Source: CAWHJB01 sp963698715
GTDB lineage: Bacteria > Chloroflexota > Anaerolineae > Anaerolineales > UBA4823
Length of the DNA stretch: 64,000 nt
NCBI GenBank assembly: GCA_963698715.1
Contig: CAVORW010000002.1
Span: forward strand, 558,001 to 622,000
Direction of reading: 5' to 3'
In this document: positions 61,628-64,000 of the stretch, piece by piece
Numbering within the stretch: the stretch's first letter is position 1
Layout: every line of letters begins with the position of its first letter
Notes under the pieces: model-generated
Databases searched by the model: none
What the model was told of the DNA's origin: nothing
What the model saw: only the letters and a program-made list of their open reading frames with translations
Translations under genes and position numbers: made by a program

Positions 61628-62316
61628 TGATTAGGGCTCTGATCTTCGATTTTGACGGCTTAATTCTGGATACAGAAGTGCCGATATTTCGCTCCTGGCA
61701 GGAATTGTACCAGTCCTACCATTTAGATCTGTCATTGTCTAGCTGGGCAGATACCATCGGCAGATCCGAAGCGGAGGCGCCTTTCGATCCAATGTTGGAC
61801 CTCGAAGAGCAATTGGGTTATAACCTGGACTGGGCAGTGATTGGACCGCGTCGTCGCCAGCGTGAGTTAGAATTAATCTCCGCCCAACCGGTTCTGCCGG
61901 GGGTGGAAGATTACTTGCAAAGCGCCAGGCAACTGAAGTTGAAGATCGGCCTGGCCTCTAGCTCGGATATCAAATGGGTGGCAGGCCATCTGGACCGATT
62001 GGGCTTATCAGGCTATTTTGATTGTTTGCGCACCAGCGATGATGTTGTCCAAACTAAGCCCGCTCCAGACCTGTTTGTGGCAGCCCTGAAATGCTTAAAC
62101 GTTGGCCCTCACGAGGCTTTGGTATTCGAAGATTCTCCCAATGGGATACTGGCCTCCAGGCTAGCCGGTATTTTTTGCGTGGCGGTGCCCAACAATCTCA
62201 CCAGCCGGCTGGATCTTGCTCACGCAAACCTATGCCTGAAATCCTTATCAGAACTGCCGCTGGAAAAACTTCTCTCGCAGGTGGAAAAAGCTAACGAGAG
62301 CACAAATAGGGTATAG
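61627..62316 (+). CDS. HAD-superfamily phosphatase/phosphomutase-like
   Basis: About 229 residues. IFDFDGLILDTEVPIFRSW at the start holds the nucleophile Asp and the second catalytic Asp; LKIGLASSSDIKWV is motif II; KPAPDLFVAALKCL with its Lys is motif III; and VFEDSPNGILASRLAG motif IV. A helical cap lies between motifs I and II, so it belongs to the beta-phosphoglucomutase-like subgroup. Substrate unknown. The ATG at 61627 shares one base with the preceding stop, so both genes are translated together. Confidence 0.9.
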   Translation: MIRALIFDFDGLILDTEVPIFRSWQELYQSYHLDLSLSSWADTIGRSEAEAPFDPMLDLEEQLGYNLDWAVIGPRRRQRELELISAQPVLPGVEDYLQSARQLKLKIGLASSSDIKWVAGHLDRLGLSGYFDCLRTSDDVVQTKPAPDLFVAALKCLNVGPHEALVFEDSPNGILASRLAGIFCVAVPNNLTSRLDLAHANLCLKSLSELPLEKLLSQVEKANESTNRV

Positions 62317-62381
62317 ATTTCTTGTGGATGCAAGTGGGGAGTGATCGAGGCCCATTAGGATATAGGGCGCAATTCTGGAGC

Positions 62382-64000
62382 TTAATAGGAGCTGACTGGC
62401 AGCAGCACTGTAAAGCAAGTGCCCTGGTCAAGCTCACTTTTGACCAGGATGCGCCCGCCATGCTGCTTAATGATTCGATCGCAGACAGACAACCCCAGGC
62501 CAGTGCCGCGCCCAATGGCTTTGGTTGTGAAAAACGGCTCAAAAATCCTGGCCAGTCGATCGGGGGGGATACCTTTGCCGTTGTCAGATACTTCTATGGC
62601 GACAAAGTTTTCAGCTAAGTATGTTTTCACTCGTAAAAGTCCATTGATATGTTCAATTGCATCAATGGCGTTCAGCAGCAGATTCAACCATACACCCTGG
62701 ATCTGGTCCTGGCTGGCCGGGACGAGGGGCAATTCTGCCATAGGAAGGTATTCAAGAGTGATCGAGCGCGCAAGCAGCTCATGTTGGACCAATGAGATCG
62801 CCCGCTTGACGGTTTCGTTCACGTCAGTCGGCAGGAATTGATACCTTTCCTTACGAGCAAAGTCCAGCAAGTTTCTGACAACGTGGGCCGCACGCGCCCC
62901 GCGCGTGCGATCAAGTCTAACGATTCGTAGAGTTCATCCTCGGGAGAAACTTCTCGCTGCATGAGTTGGGCATTAGCGATAATGGCAGTCAGCGGGTTGT
63001 TGATTTCATGGGCGACGCCGGCTGCCAGCTGGCCTACTGCCGCAAGTTTTTCGGATTGAGCCAGGGTGGTTTCCAGGCGCCGTTTTTCGGTAACATCTTG
63101 TTCCAGTAGAATGGCTTGAACGGTGTTATCCGACTCGTCATAAATTGGGAAGGTATTGATATCCCACTCGGTGGACTCTTCATCCGCAAGATTGCGCCGT
63201 TCGGTGCGATTGGTAATTCGCCCTTTGTCCAGCGTCTCACTTACCCGACAACCGTGACAAATCTCCTGGCGCTGGTAAAGCGCTTGATAGCATTTTTGAC
63301 CCACAAGCATACTGGGTCTTTCTCCTGCCCGGTTGGCGCAGCTCATATTGAGGGCTATCAGGGTATATTGGCGGTTAATGATGTAAAGGGCTGCTGGCAT
63401 ACTGTCGAACAGGGCTCGCAAGGTGTTACGGGAGTGCAGCAGCTCCCAACGGCTGGCTTCAAGGTCCGCATTGGCAACTTTATGTTGCTGGATCAAGCGG
63501 TTACCGTAGATCGTTTGGGCGGCTAAATCTGTAATTACGCCTAAAAGATGCTGGTCTTGCAGGTCGAATTTTCTGTGGCGTTTGTTGATCATCAAGATCG
63601 CGCCCAATATTTTCTCGCGAACCTGGAGAGGAATACACAAAAGGGAGGACACATGCTCTCCGCAAGCAGAGTCGTATTGTGGGTGAAAGCGCGTTTCTTT
63701 AGACGGGTCGTTGACCAGGGCAGCCTCGCCGCTGCGGATGCACTCGCTTATCAGGCCTCCCGATTCAGCCCCTTTTCCCTTATACCTCCAGGAAACTTTT
63801 TCAGTGAGTGTTTTTTTAATGATGAAATCTTCACTGTCGTCATCAATCAAAGCCATGGCGCCGCACTCAGCATCCAAAAGCTTGCACAGACCTTCAATCA
63901 AGCGTTTTTGCAGCTCATCCTGGTTTGTGTTTGGATCGAATTGGGTGATGAGTAGCTGTAGATCGTCCAGTAAGCGCGCCCGCTCATCGGCAAGGGTTTG
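62382..64000 (-). pseudogene. Sensor histidine kinase (GAF-PAS-HisKA-HATPase), frameshifted and cut by the window edge
   Basis: The upstream frame, open to the window end, has a GAF domain (LIEGLCKLLDAECGAMALID), a PAS domain (LFDSMPAALYIINRQYTLIALN, with CHGC) and HisKA with the phosphoacceptor in AAGVAHEINNPLTAIIANAQ. Near 62890-62908 the frame shifts: the other frame continues RAAHVVRNLLDFARKE and then the ATPase domain (NLLLNAIDAIEH, VSDNGKGIPP, GTGLGLSVCDRIIKQHGG). One missing base in the self-complementary GCACGCGCCCCGCGCGTGCG stretch accounts for it. That GC palindrome is a likely place for a sequencing error, so the gene may be intact in the cell. Confidence 0.85.

Overview
The window looks like chromosomal DNA of a bacterium of the phylum Chloroflexota, probably class Anaerolineae. 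This is inferred from the mix of gene families, not from a marker gene: multi-GAF SpoIIE phosphatases, a SARP/NB-ARC regulator, FG-GAP and choice-of-anchor surface proteins, large multihaem cytochromes, an AcnX/UbiD pair, and a group I intron in a tRNA. Most genes are intact, but several carry single-base frameshifts and one stretch (55.1-55.6 kb) looks like an error-laden duplicate. Some of the damage may therefore come from the assembly.

Layout. 1-7.5 kb (minus strand): polysaccharide synthesis and export, with a Wzt/Wzm-type ABC exporter, a family 2 glycosyltransferase, a double-domain glycosyltransferase and a GT39-like membrane enzyme. 7.8-8.6 kb: a tRNA-Ile2(CAU) split by a 225-nt group I intron, followed by a decayed HNH endonuclease gene. 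8.8-20 kb (mostly plus): a hypothetical protein, a SET protein, a ferric-reductase-like flavoprotein, a membrane spermidine-synthase-like protein, a GT87-like protein, a YdjC/ChbG deacetylase (frameshifted) with an MFS sugar transporter, a response regulator and RarD. 20.2-22.7 kb: an ECF sigma factor with a membrane FecR-type partner. 22.9-26 kb: UbiD-like decarboxylase plus AcnX large and small subunits, a set known from the archaeal-type mevalonate route.

26.1-37.6 kb (minus) is the most striking region. It encodes a membrane cytochrome b, a Rieske protein and a monohaem c protein that probably continues into a five-haem part. It also encodes a 12-haem and a 23-haem cytochrome, an exported FG-GAP propeller protein, a heavily frameshifted choice-of-anchor/BNR protein of about 1,100 residues, and a small conserved protein. 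I infer a quinol-oxidising bc-type complex that passes electrons to periplasmic or extracellular multihaem carriers. A divergent SARP-NB-ARC-degenerate-GGDEF regulator sits beside it.

40.7-49.3 kb: acyltransferase, MFS transporter, two-domain VOC dioxygenase-like protein, then a STAS / RsbW-like kinase / multi-GAF PP2C partner-switching set. 49.5-54 kb: NYN nuclease, LysM protein, DUF1992 protein, and the replication/repair run dnaX-ybaB-recR. 54.1-55.1 kb: a winged-helix regulator with a substrate-binding domain. 56.0-60.3 kb: a consensus promoter, an S-box SAM riboswitch and a two-gene operon of a deoxyribosyltransferase-like protein and cobalamin-dependent methionine synthase. 60.4-64 kb: HD hydrolase, small membrane protein, HAD phosphatase and a frameshifted sensor histidine kinase that runs off the end.

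Intergenic regions hold several long, almost perfect hairpins and two small dispersed repeat families.
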